From: Myxococcales bacterium
GTDB lineage: Bacteria > Myxococcota_A > Bradymonadia > UBA7976 > UBA1532
Reading direction: 5' to 3'
Assembly: GCA_020633555.1 (NCBI GenBank)
Contig: JACKDL010000015.1
Coordinates: forward strand, 1-64,000
Length of the DNA: 64,000 nt
The notes below the pieces were generated by a model. It was given only the letters and a program-made list of their open reading frames with translations, searched no databases and had not been told where the DNA came from. The position numbers and the translations under genes were made by a program. Of this stretch, positions 43,833-52,042 are shown piece after piece. The first letter of the stretch is position 1. Each line of letters begins with the position of its first letter.

Positions 43833-45317
43833 ATGAGCACTCTGGACCAGGACACCCTGGAGCGGCACCTGTGGGGGGCCGCCGACCTGCTGCGGGGCAG
43901 CATCGACTCGGGGGACTTCAAGCACTACATCTTCGGGCTGCTCTTCTATAAGCGCCTGTGCGACGTGTGGCAGGAGGAGTACGAGCAGGCGCTGGCCACC
44001 TACGCCGACGACGCGCTGGCGCGGCACCCCGACGAGCACCGGATCCACATCCCCGCGGGGCACTTCTGGGCCGATATTCGCCAGCAGTCGAAGAACATCG
44101 GCGAGGCGCTGAACGCGGCGTTCCGCGCCATTGAGGACCACAACCTGAGCCTGCAGAAGGTGATGGCCGACGTGGACTTCAACCACAAGGACCGCTTCCC
44201 CGACGCCCTGCTGGAGCGGCTGCTGGACCACTTCGAGAAGCACCGGCTGCGGCGCAGCGACGTGTCGCCGCAGATGCTGGGGGACGCCTACGAGTACCTG
44301 ATCGCCAAGTTCGCCGACGACGCGGGCAAGAAGGGCGGCGAGTTCTACACGCCCAAGGCCGTGGTGCGGCTGATGGTGGCCCTGCTGGACCCGCAGGAGG
44401 GCGACACGGTGTACGACCCCACCTGCGGCTCGGGCGGCATGCTGGTGGAGGCGGTGCACCACCTGGAGCGGCAGCAGAAGAACCCCAAGGCGCTCGTCGT
44501 GTTCGGGCAGGAGAAGAACCTGAACACCTGGGCCATCTGCAAGATGTCGCTGTTCCTGCACGACATCGACGACGCCCACATCGAGCGCGGCGACACCCTG
44601 CGCGACCCCAAGCACCTGGCCACCGACAAGACCCTGAAGCGCTTCAAGTGCGTGATCGCCAACCCGCCCTTCAGCCTGAAGGCGTGGGGCCACGAGCTGT
44701 GGTCCGAGGGCGACCCCTTCGGCCGGGCGGTGTACGGCTGCCCGCCCCAGAGCTACGGCGATCTGGCCTTTGTGCAGCACATGCTGGCCAGCCTGCAGGC
44801 CGACGGCCGCCTGGCGGTGGTGGTGCCCCACGGCGTGCTGTTCCGCGGGGGCGCCGAGGGCAAGATCCGCCAGGGGCTGCTGGCCGACGATCTGCTGGAG
44901 GCGGTGGTGGGCCTGGGGCCCAACCTGTTCTACGGCACGGGCATCCCCGCGGCGGTGCTGTTCGTGAACAAGGCCAAGCCAGCGGCCCGCAAGGGGCACG
45001 TGCTGATCGTGAACGGCGAGAAGCAGTTCGAGCCGGGCAAGAACCAGAACACCCTGAGCGACGCCCACGAGGCGAAGCTGGCCGGCGCGGTGCAGGCCTG
45101 GGCCGACGAGGATCTGTTCTGCCGGGTGGTGCCCCTGAGCGAGATCGCCCAGAACGACCACAACCTGAACCTGACCCGCTACGTGCAGACCGATCCGCCG
45201 CCGCCGCCCATCGACGTGAAGGCCGAGGTGGCCACGCTGAAGGCGCTGCAGGCCCAGCGGGACGCCGCCGAGCAGGCGCTGTGGGGGCACCTGCGGGAGC
45301 TGGGCTATGGGGACTGA
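43833..45317 (+). CDS. hsdM: type I restriction-modification methyltransferase subunit
   Basis: 494 residues from ATG at 43833 (GGGGAGCGG upstream). N-terminal HsdM domain (LERHLWGAADLLRGSIDSGDF, then KHYIFGLLFYKRLCDVW). Methyltransferase motif I DPTCGSGGML at 195-204 and catalytic motif IV NPPF at 277-280 show an N6-adenine methylase; GEFYTPKAVVRLM precedes motif I as usual. With HsdS it methylates the target; with HsdR it restricts. It overlaps hsdS by 11 bases. Codon use matches the host bias. Confidence 0.95.
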   Translation: MSTLDQDTLERHLWGAADLLRGSIDSGDFKHYIFGLLFYKRLCDVWQEEYEQALATYADDALARHPDEHRIHIPAGHFWADIRQQSKNIGEALNAAFRAIEDHNLSLQKVMADVDFNHKDRFPDALLERLLDHFEKHRLRRSDVSPQMLGDAYEYLIAKFADDAGKKGGEFYTPKAVVRLMVALLDPQEGDTVYDPTCGSGGMLVEAVHHLERQQKNPKALVVFGQEKNLNTWAICKMSLFLHDIDDAHIERGDTLRDPKHLATDKTLKRFKCVIANPPFSLKAWGHELWSEGDPFGRAVYGCPPQSYGDLAFVQHMLASLQADGRLAVVVPHGVLFRGGAEGKIRQGLLADDLLEAVVGLGPNLFYGTGIPAAVLFVNKAKPAARKGHVLIVNGEKQFEPGKNQNTLSDAHEAKLAGAVQAWADEDLFCRVVPLSEIAQNDHNLNLTRYVQTDPPPPPIDVKAEVATLKALQAQRDAAEQALWGHLRELGYGD

Positions 45318-46563
45318 GCTGCCGGCGGGGTGGCGTTGGGCCCGCATCGGCAGCTTCCTCACGGAGTCCAGGCTGGCGGGCTCGGACGGTCGCGAGGCCA
45401 GCAAACTCACGGTCAAGCTCTATGGTTTGGGGGTCATCGCAAAGGAGGAAAAGACGCTTGGGAGTCGTAACACGCGCTACTTCAAGCGGCGTGCGGGCCA
45501 GTTCATCTACTCCAAGCTCGATTTCCTGAACGGCGCCTTCGGCCTGATTCCCGAAGAGTTGGATGGTCGGGAGTCCACCGCCGACCTGCCCGCCTTCGAT
45601 GTACACCCCTCCGTCGATCCTCAGTGGTTCCTGAGCTATGTGTCCCGCCCGGTGTTCTATGAGAGGCAGGCCGGTGGCGCGATCGGTTCTCGCAAGGCTC
45701 GCCGGGTGAACCCGAAGGAGTTCCTTGGGCTGGAGGTGGCGGCGCCCCCCCTGCCCGAGCAGAAGAAGATCGCCGCCATCCTGGGCGCCGTGGACGCGGC
45801 CATCCAGGCCACCCAGGCGGTCATCGACCAGACCCGCCGGGTGAAGGCCGGGCTGCTGCAGACCCTGCTGACCCGCGGCATCGGGCACACGCGCTTCAAG
45901 AAGACGGCCATCGGCGAGATTCCCGAGTCGTGGCGAGTTCTGACCGTGGCAGACGTCGCAGAGGGTGGAGCCTTGGGTGTTGTTGGCGGTCCGTTTGGCT
46001 CCCGCCTCACGAGTAGCGACTATCGACCAAGCGGCGTCCCGGTGATTCGCGGGAGCAATATGACGTTTGCTACCGGCACCTTCAATGCCGAGCCCACCGC
46101 CTTTGTCTTCGTCAGCGAGGACAAGGCAATGGAGTTGAACGGAAACCAAGCGGCCCGGGGTGATGTAATCGTCACCCAGCGTGGCACAGTCGGCCAAGTG
46201 GCACTGATCCCAACCAACTGCCCGTTCGAACGATTCGTCGTCTCCCAGAGCCAGATGCGGGTCCGCGCCAACCCGGACTTGGTCGCTGGCACGTTCCTCT
46301 TCGAGTACCTGCGAAGCCCGAATGCCACAGCTTGGGTCGACGCCCAGACTGTTGGAACTGGGGTGCCTCACATAAACCTGGGAATGCTCCGCGAAATGCC
46401 GATTCCCGTCCCTCCCCTCGGCGAGCAGACGGCCCTTGTCGCCCGGCTAGCTGCCTTCTCGGCGGTTGAGGAGAGGGCCGCTGGAGAGGCGGCGCATCTT
46501 TCCGAGGTGAAGGCCGGCCTATTGCAAGACCTGCTCACCGGCAAGGTCCGGGTGACCCCATGA
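45307..46563 (+). CDS. hsdS: type I restriction-modification specificity subunit
   Basis: 418 residues from ATG at 45307, inside the end of hsdM. Two target-recognition domains, each followed by a conserved helical segment. The first ends in PPLPEQKKIAAILGAVDAAI with a spacer (TRRVKAGLLQTLLTRGIGHTRFKKT) and the second ends in PPLGEQTALVARLAAF then LLQDLLTGKVRV. The usual HsdS opening LPAGWRWARIG and IPESWRVLTVADVA precede each domain. The recognition domains use noticeably less GC-rich codons than the conserved spacer. Defines which DNA sequence the system recognises, which cannot be predicted here. Confidence 0.93.
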   Translation: MGTELPAGWRWARIGSFLTESRLAGSDGREASKLTVKLYGLGVIAKEEKTLGSRNTRYFKRRAGQFIYSKLDFLNGAFGLIPEELDGRESTADLPAFDVHPSVDPQWFLSYVSRPVFYERQAGGAIGSRKARRVNPKEFLGLEVAAPPLPEQKKIAAILGAVDAAIQATQAVIDQTRRVKAGLLQTLLTRGIGHTRFKKTAIGEIPESWRVLTVADVAEGGALGVVGGPFGSRLTSSDYRPSGVPVIRGSNMTFATGTFNAEPTAFVFVSEDKAMELNGNQAARGDVIVTQRGTVGQVALIPTNCPFERFVVSQSQMRVRANPDLVAGTFLFEYLRSPNATAWVDAQTVGTGVPHINLGMLREMPIPVPPLGEQTALVARLAAFSAVEERAAGEAAHLSEVKAGLLQDLLTGKVRVTP

Positions 46564-49500
46564 GCGCGTACACCGAGGCCAGCCTGGTCGAGCGGCCGAT
46601 CATCAAGGCCCTGCATACCCAGCACTACGAGTACGTGCCCCCCAGCCAGCACGCGGCCCTGCGCGGCGCGCCCAACGAGGTGCTGTTCAAACCACACCTG
46701 AGCGCGGCCCTGCTCAAGCTGAACCCCGGCCTGTCCGAGGCCGACGCCGACAGCGCGGTGGGGCAGCTCGCCCAGATCACCGACAACGCCACCTGGCTGG
46801 CCCGGCTGCGGGGCGACTACAGCAAGCAGGTGCAGGGGCAGAGCCAGAAGCGCACCCTGCGGCTGCTGGACTTCGACACCCCGGCCAACAACCACTTCGT
46901 GGTCACCAACCAGCTCAAGGTGCACGGCAGCAAGCCGCGAATCCCCGACATCGTGATCTACGTCAACGGGATCCCGCTGGTGGTCATCGAGGCCAAGAGC
47001 CCGCTGAACCCCAGCCAGGGCGCCTACGACGCCATCCACCAGATCCGGTCGGCCGAGGCCGAGATCCCGCGGCTGTTCCACAGCAACCTGTTCAACCTCG
47101 CCACCAACGGCACCAACTGCCTGTACGGGGCCACCGGCGCGCCCCCCGAGCACTGGGGGCGCTGGCGCGACCCGTGGCCGCGTAAGGCCGAGGAGTTCGG
47201 GGGCGACCCCACGGCCCTGGCGCTGTACGCCCTGCTGGACCGCGCCCGCCTGCTGGACCTGCTGGCCCACTTCGTGGTGTTCGAGACCCGCGACACCAAG
47301 ACCATCAAGAAGATCTGCCGCTACCAGCAGTTCCGCGCGGTGAACAAGCTGGTGGACCGGGTGTGCCACGGCGATCCCCGCCAGGGGCTCATCTGGCACA
47401 CCCAGGGCAGCGGCAAGAGCCTGACCATGGTGTTCGCCGCGCTGAAGCTGAAGTTCCACCAGGGCGTGCAGCATCCCGCGCTGACCAACCCCAACCTGCT
47501 GGTGCTCACCGACCGCCGCGACCTGCACAGCCAGATCAGCGCCACCTTCGCCGCCTGCGGGCTGCCCAACCCCACCCCGGCGGGCAGCATCCAGGCGCTG
47601 AAGGGGCTGCTGGCGGGCGACGCCAAGGGCCGCACCATCCTCAGCACCATCTTCAAGTTCCACTGGGACGAGCCGGGGCTGCAGGCCAAGGACGAGAAGG
47701 TGCGCAAGGCCGCCCAGCAGGCCCTGGCGGTGCCGAACAGCGCGCGGTGGATCATCATGGCCGACGAGGCCCACCGCACCCAGGAGAAGGACCTGGGCGC
47801 CTACCTGAAGGCGATCTTGCCCGACGCCGCGCGCTTCGGCTTCACCGGCACCCCGGTGCAGAAGAACGACCTGAACACCTTCCAGAACTTCTCGGTGCCC
47901 GGCGAGCGCTACCTGGACAAGTACGGCATCGACGACGCCGTGCGCGACGGGGCCACCGTGCCCGTGCGCTACATGGCCAGGCAGACCAAGTGGCACCTGC
48001 ACGGCAAGGAGCTGGACGTCCTGTTCGACCAGTGGTTCGCGAACGAGCCCGAGGCCGTGGTGGACGAGCTGCGGCGCCGCGGGGTGACCCAGGGCGATCT
48101 GGCCCGCTTCCCCGAGCGCATCCGGCTCATCGCGCTGGACATCTGGACCCACTTCCAGGCCCACGTGGCGCCCGATGGGTTCAAGGCCCAGATCTGCGCC
48201 ATCGACCGGCTGGCCTGCGTGGAATACAAGCAGGCGCTGGACGCGGTGATCGCGAAGCACCTGATGGACGAGGGCGTGGCCAAGGCCGACGCGCACGCTC
48301 AGGCGCAGGCCATGTCGGTGTGCGTCTACAGCGCGGGCCAGCACGACAGCCAGAAGGACGAGCGGCTGGTCACCTGGCACGTGGCCAGCGAGGACGTGAC
48401 CAAGACCGTCATCCCCAACTTCCAGCAGGCCGACCACCCGCTGAAGTTCCTGATCGTGTGCAACAAGCTGCTCACCGGCTTCGACGCCCCCATCGAGCAG
48501 GCGCTGTACCTGGACAACCCGCTGACCGATCACAACCTGCTGCAGGCCATCGCCCGCACCAACCGGCGCTGCGGGGCCACCAAGCGCGACGGGCTGGTGG
48601 TGGACTACATCGGGGTCACCGCCAAGCTGGGCAAGGCGCTGTCGGCCTACAACGCCGAGGACGTGCAGGGCGCCCTGAGCGACGTGGACGAGCTGCACGA
48701 CCTGCTGCGCGCCGCCCACGCCGAGGCCATGGCGCTGCTGCCCGAGGTGCCGGACGACCTCACCGACGCGAAGGACCAGGTGGCCTACGCGGCGAGGTAC
48801 CTGGCCAGCCCCGATTACGAGGACACCTGGCTGAAGCTGCAGGCCAAGGCCCACGCCTTCCAGAAGGCTTACGGGGCGCTGGCGCCCGATCCGCGGGTGC
48901 TGCAGTTCGGGGCCGATCTGAAGCGGGTGGCCGCGGTGGTCAGCTACACCCGGGCGAGCCTGGGCGAAGAGGAGCTGAACTGGGGGGCGTACAGCGCCAA
49001 GATCCGCGAGATGCTGCGCAAGCACCTGGACGTCACCGGGCTGGCCACGGTGATCAAGCAGCGGGATCTGAGCGACACCGCCTTCTGGGCCGCCTTCGAG
49101 GCGCCGCCCGCCGAGCAGCAGAGCGCGGCGGTGAGCGTGCTGAACAGCCTGAAGAAGGTGGCCTACGAGGCCGCAGCCACCAACCCGAAGCAGTACGCCA
49201 GCTTCGCTGCCCGGGTCACCGAGCTGATCCAGGCCTTCAACCAGGGCATGGTGGCCGCCGCCGAGGCCCTGGCGAAGGCCAAGGGCATCGCCGACGGCAT
49301 CCAGAGCGAGCAGCACGCCCACCAGGGCAGCGGGCTGAACGAGCGGGCCTACGGCATCCACGCCATCTTGAAGGCGCATGTGGTGAAACAGGCCGAGGCC
49401 GAGCCCACGGACGACGACGAAGCGGCCCAGGGCCAGGAGGGTGAGGCCGAGGATGGTGAGGGCGCCGACGGTGAGGGCGCAGACGCGGGGGACGACGGCG

Positions 49501-49754
49501 AGGCCACCGGGGGCACGCCCACCGGCCCAAAGCGCCGGCCGCTGACCCCACTGCAGCAGGCCGCGCTGGCCATCGACGCCCTGTACAGCTCGGACGAGAG
49601 CGCGCCGCCCTGGTGGCACGAGCGGGTGCAGCTTCGAAAGACCCTGCGCCAGCGGGTGCGGGTGGCGCTGAAGGACCTGGGGCTGCAGGGTTGGCAGCAT
49701 GAGATCCCCCAGGCCGTCGACGCCTACGCCGTCAAGCGCTACAAGAAGCCCTGA
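46560..49754 (+). CDS. hsdR: type I restriction endonuclease subunit
   Basis: 1064 residues from ATG at 46560, overlapping hsdS by 4 bases (ATGA). The N-terminal nuclease domain has IPDIVIYVNGIPLVVIEAKS (the PD-ExK motif with the final EAK). The helicase motor has Walker A TQGSGKS (281-287), DEAH (402-405), FGFTGTPVQ, LTGFDAPIEQALYLDNP and ARTNRRC motifs. The acidic GEG/ADGEGAD region near the end is an extension of the C-terminal part. It forms the DNA-translocating nuclease with HsdM and HsdS. Codon use is host-like. Confidence 0.95.
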   Translation: MSAYTEASLVERPIIKALHTQHYEYVPPSQHAALRGAPNEVLFKPHLSAALLKLNPGLSEADADSAVGQLAQITDNATWLARLRGDYSKQVQGQSQKRTLRLLDFDTPANNHFVVTNQLKVHGSKPRIPDIVIYVNGIPLVVIEAKSPLNPSQGAYDAIHQIRSAEAEIPRLFHSNLFNLATNGTNCLYGATGAPPEHWGRWRDPWPRKAEEFGGDPTALALYALLDRARLLDLLAHFVVFETRDTKTIKKICRYQQFRAVNKLVDRVCHGDPRQGLIWHTQGSGKSLTMVFAALKLKFHQGVQHPALTNPNLLVLTDRRDLHSQISATFAACGLPNPTPAGSIQALKGLLAGDAKGRTILSTIFKFHWDEPGLQAKDEKVRKAAQQALAVPNSARWIIMADEAHRTQEKDLGAYLKAILPDAARFGFTGTPVQKNDLNTFQNFSVPGERYLDKYGIDDAVRDGATVPVRYMARQTKWHLHGKELDVLFDQWFANEPEAVVDELRRRGVTQGDLARFPERIRLIALDIWTHFQAHVAPDGFKAQICAIDRLACVEYKQALDAVIAKHLMDEGVAKADAHAQAQAMSVCVYSAGQHDSQKDERLVTWHVASEDVTKTVIPNFQQADHPLKFLIVCNKLLTGFDAPIEQALYLDNPLTDHNLLQAIARTNRRCGATKRDGLVVDYIGVTAKLGKALSAYNAEDVQGALSDVDELHDLLRAAHAEAMALLPEVPDDLTDAKDQVAYAARYLASPDYEDTWLKLQAKAHAFQKAYGALAPDPRVLQFGADLKRVAAVVSYTRASLGEEELNWGAYSAKIREMLRKHLDVTGLATVIKQRDLSDTAFWAAFEAPPAEQQSAAVSVLNSLKKVAYEAAATNPKQYASFAARVTELIQAFNQGMVAAAEALAKAKGIADGIQSEQHAHQGSGLNERAYGIHAILKAHVVKQAEAEPTDDDEAAQGQEGEAEDGEGADGEGADAGDDGEATGGTPTGPKRRPLTPLQQAALAIDALYSSDESAPPWWHERVQLRKTLRQRVRVALKDLGLQGWQHEIPQAVDAYAVKRYKKP

Positions 49755-49787
49755 TCCGCCCGCCTGCCCACCGCCCGAGGCCCGCCC

Positions 49788-50510
49788 GTGCCCACCCAGA
49801 CCATCGGCCAGACCCGCATTGACTACACGGTGCAGCCCTCACCCCGCGCCCGGCGCCAGCGCATCGAGGTCACGCCCGACGGGGTGGTGGTGGTGGCGCC
49901 GGCGGGCACCCCCGACGCCGCCATCCGGGCGTTCGTGCACGCCAAACGGGGCTGGCTGCTGAACGCCGTGGCCGAGCTGGCGCAGGCGCAGGCCGCCGTG
50001 AGCCCGCAGGGGTATGCCGGCGGCGCCAAGCTGCAGTACCGGGGGCGCTGGCTGAGCATCGAGATCAAGGCGGGCCCGGTGGACGCGGCGCAGGTGGTGT
50101 GCCGCAGCCGCTTCCACGTCACGGTGCCGGGCGGCACGCCCTGGGCCCGGTGGCCCACCCTGGCGCAGCCCGCCCTGCAGGCCTGGCTGCGGGCCCGGGC
50201 CGAGCGCGACGCCCCCCGCCTGGTGCGCCGCCACGCCGCCGCCCTGGGCGTGACCCCCAAGGCCGTGCGCCTGTCGGACGCCAAGGACACCTGGGGCCAC
50301 TGCGACGCCGACGGCACCGTGCGCCTGCACTGGCGCCTGGTGCAGGCCCCGCTGGCCGCCCTGACCTACGTGGCCGCCCACGAGGCCGCCCACCTGGTGC
50401 ACCGCCACCACGGCCCCGCCTTCTGGACCACGCTGGCGCGCACCCTGCCCGACTGGGCCGCCGGCAAGGCGGCGCTGGAGAAGTGGGAGCGGGAGCCGCG
50501 GGCGGTGTAG
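49788..50510 (+). CDS. YgjP-type (DUF45) metallopeptidase-like protein
   Basis: 240 residues from GTG at 49788 (CCGAGG upstream). The C-terminal zinc motif HEAAHLVHRHHGPAFW (H198-E199-A-A-H202, third ligand probably in HRHHG) and the preceding LSDAKDTWGHCDADGTVRLHWRLV are the hallmarks of the YgjP/WLM-like family. Genes of this family are very often next to hsdR. Their role in the restriction system is not established, so it may be a helper protease or an independent hydrolase. Host-like codon use. Confidence 0.85.
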   Translation: MPTQTIGQTRIDYTVQPSPRARRQRIEVTPDGVVVVAPAGTPDAAIRAFVHAKRGWLLNAVAELAQAQAAVSPQGYAGGAKLQYRGRWLSIEIKAGPVDAAQVVCRSRFHVTVPGGTPWARWPTLAQPALQAWLRARAERDAPRLVRRHAAALGVTPKAVRLSDAKDTWGHCDADGTVRLHWRLVQAPLAALTYVAAHEAAHLVHRHHGPAFWTTLARTLPDWAAGKAALEKWEREPRAV

Positions 50511-50539
50511 GGCGGCTCCGGTCTGAGGCTCAGGGTAGA

Positions 50540-52042
50540 TCAGCGCGGGATGAGGCGAGCGAGCAGGTGCACGATGGGTACCGTCTGGCCGTGGGGCCCC
50601 TGCCCCGTAAGGGTCCACGCGCTCACGACGCCCAGACGCTGTACCGGCGGAGCGGGCTGCGGGAGCAACGCGGCGTAGTCGGCGTCGGCCACGTCGGTGG
50701 TGGCCACCATGACGGCCACGCCCAGCCGCGCGTCGGCCTGCAGGTAGCTCAGGAGCTGCGCGTGGATGTGCTGGTAGTCGTTGCGGGACCAGATCTTCAC
50801 CTCCACCACCGCCTCGCCTGGCTGGTTCGCAGCCCGCAGGGTTATGTCGGTGCGCCCAGGGCCCCGCTGGGGCTCCCGGTCGGCGTGCCAGCCCTGCGCG
50901 CGGAGTTGCACCGCCAGGAAGGCGGAGAGCGTGGCCTCGGGCACGATCGTGCGCCCGGCTCCCCGGCCGTGGAACAAGTCGACCTGGTGGTGCACCAGCT
51001 CGCCCACCGCCGCGCGGACGGCAGCCTCAGCCGCCTCGAAGCGCGCTCGTGGAGGCCGATGGAATCGCAGCAGCGAGGGCATGGGCGAGATGCGCAGGTG
51101 ATCGCCGTCCGGCTCGGGATCGCCGCGAAGCAGCCCCGCCGCGAGCAGGAGCAGCACCGTGTCTTCGATCTGGGCCAGCGTCAGTCCGGCGTCCTCCAGC
51201 GCGTCGAGCGAGACGGCGCCCGGCATTTCCGTCGCCGCGGCCAGGATGCGACTGGCAGGGCTGTCCCGTCGGCCCAGGTCCACGGAATCACGAACGCTCT
51301 TCTTGAAGCCAGACTGCCCCCTCAAGAAGCCATCGAGCCACGCGACCGGATCCGGGGCAGGTGCGGCGGCGTCGCAGCAGCGCCAGCCTTCGGACAGTGC
51401 TGCCGCCAGCAGCAAGGGGATGCCCCCGGATGCCACATGCGCGGCTTGGAGCCAGGCCGTGTCATAGGCGGGGTCGCGCTGCCTCAAGGGCTGTGCCCAC
51501 GCCTCCAGCTGGGGCATTCCCATCGGGGCCAGGTTGTGCTGAGCGTTGATCCGCGACGCGAAGGGGGAGCCCAGCGGTTGGGACGCGAGCCGAAAGGCAC
51601 CAATGCCTCCCGCGACCAGCAACCCCAGACACCCCCCCAACCGCTCGCGCTGGGCGGCGCCGAGCTGGTCGAGGGTGCGCCGGGTCTGCTCTATGTCTCG
51701 CCAGCGGTCGGCCTCATCGATGAGGAGTGCGAGCGGACCGTTCACCGATATGGCCGCCTCCACCTCGTCGACCAAACTGGGGGCACCGGGGCGATCGAGG
51801 GCGGCGAGCAACGCGTCGCGCAGGCTGCCGGCCTCATCTCCGTGCCAGATACCGATCACGTGCTCGCCATCGGCGCCGAGCTGCCCGGCCACAGAGCGTA
51901 AGAGCACACTCTTGCCCATGCCCCGGCCGCCGTAGACGACGCGCGCTTCGCGGGCGCGCATGGCAACCAAGAGGTCGTCGAGCAAGTCCGAAGACTGAAC
52001 GCGAGGCGGAACTTCCGCCTGCCAGTCAAACGGAGAGGTCAC
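50540..52042 (-). CDS. AAA ATPase fused to PD-(D/E)XK nuclease
   Basis: 500 residues from GTG at 52042, overlapping the upstream ATPase gene by 4 bases. Walker A GGRGMGKS (38-45), Walker B LALLIDEADRW (D109-E110). A winged-helix-like middle follows (LDALEDAGLTLAQIEDTVLLLLAAGLL). The C-terminal ~120 residues carry D399 (GRTDI), then VVEVKIW with E414 and K416, which is the PD-(D/E)XK nuclease arrangement, followed by an amphipathic helix (YQHIHAQLLSYLQAD). The fusion suggests an ATP-controlled DNA nuclease. With the partner ATPase it forms a compact two-gene module next to the type I system. Not an obvious match to any named defence system I know. Confidence 0.8.
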   Translation of the reverse strand: MTSPFDWQAEVPPRVQSSDLLDDLLVAMRAREARVVYGGRGMGKSVLLRSVAGQLGADGEHVIGIWHGDEAGSLRDALLAALDRPGAPSLVDEVEAAISVNGPLALLIDEADRWRDIEQTRRTLDQLGAAQRERLGGCLGLLVAGGIGAFRLASQPLGSPFASRINAQHNLAPMGMPQLEAWAQPLRQRDPAYDTAWLQAAHVASGGIPLLLAAALSEGWRCCDAAAPAPDPVAWLDGFLRGQSGFKKSVRDSVDLGRRDSPASRILAAATEMPGAVSLDALEDAGLTLAQIEDTVLLLLAAGLLRGDPEPDGDHLRISPMPSLLRFHRPPRARFEAAEAAVRAAVGELVHHQVDLFHGRGAGRTIVPEATLSAFLAVQLRAQGWHADREPQRGPGRTDITLRAANQPGEAVVEVKIWSRNDYQHIHAQLLSYLQADARLGVAVMVATTDVADADYAALLPQPAPPVQRLGVVSAWTLTGQGPHGQTVPIVHLLARLIPR

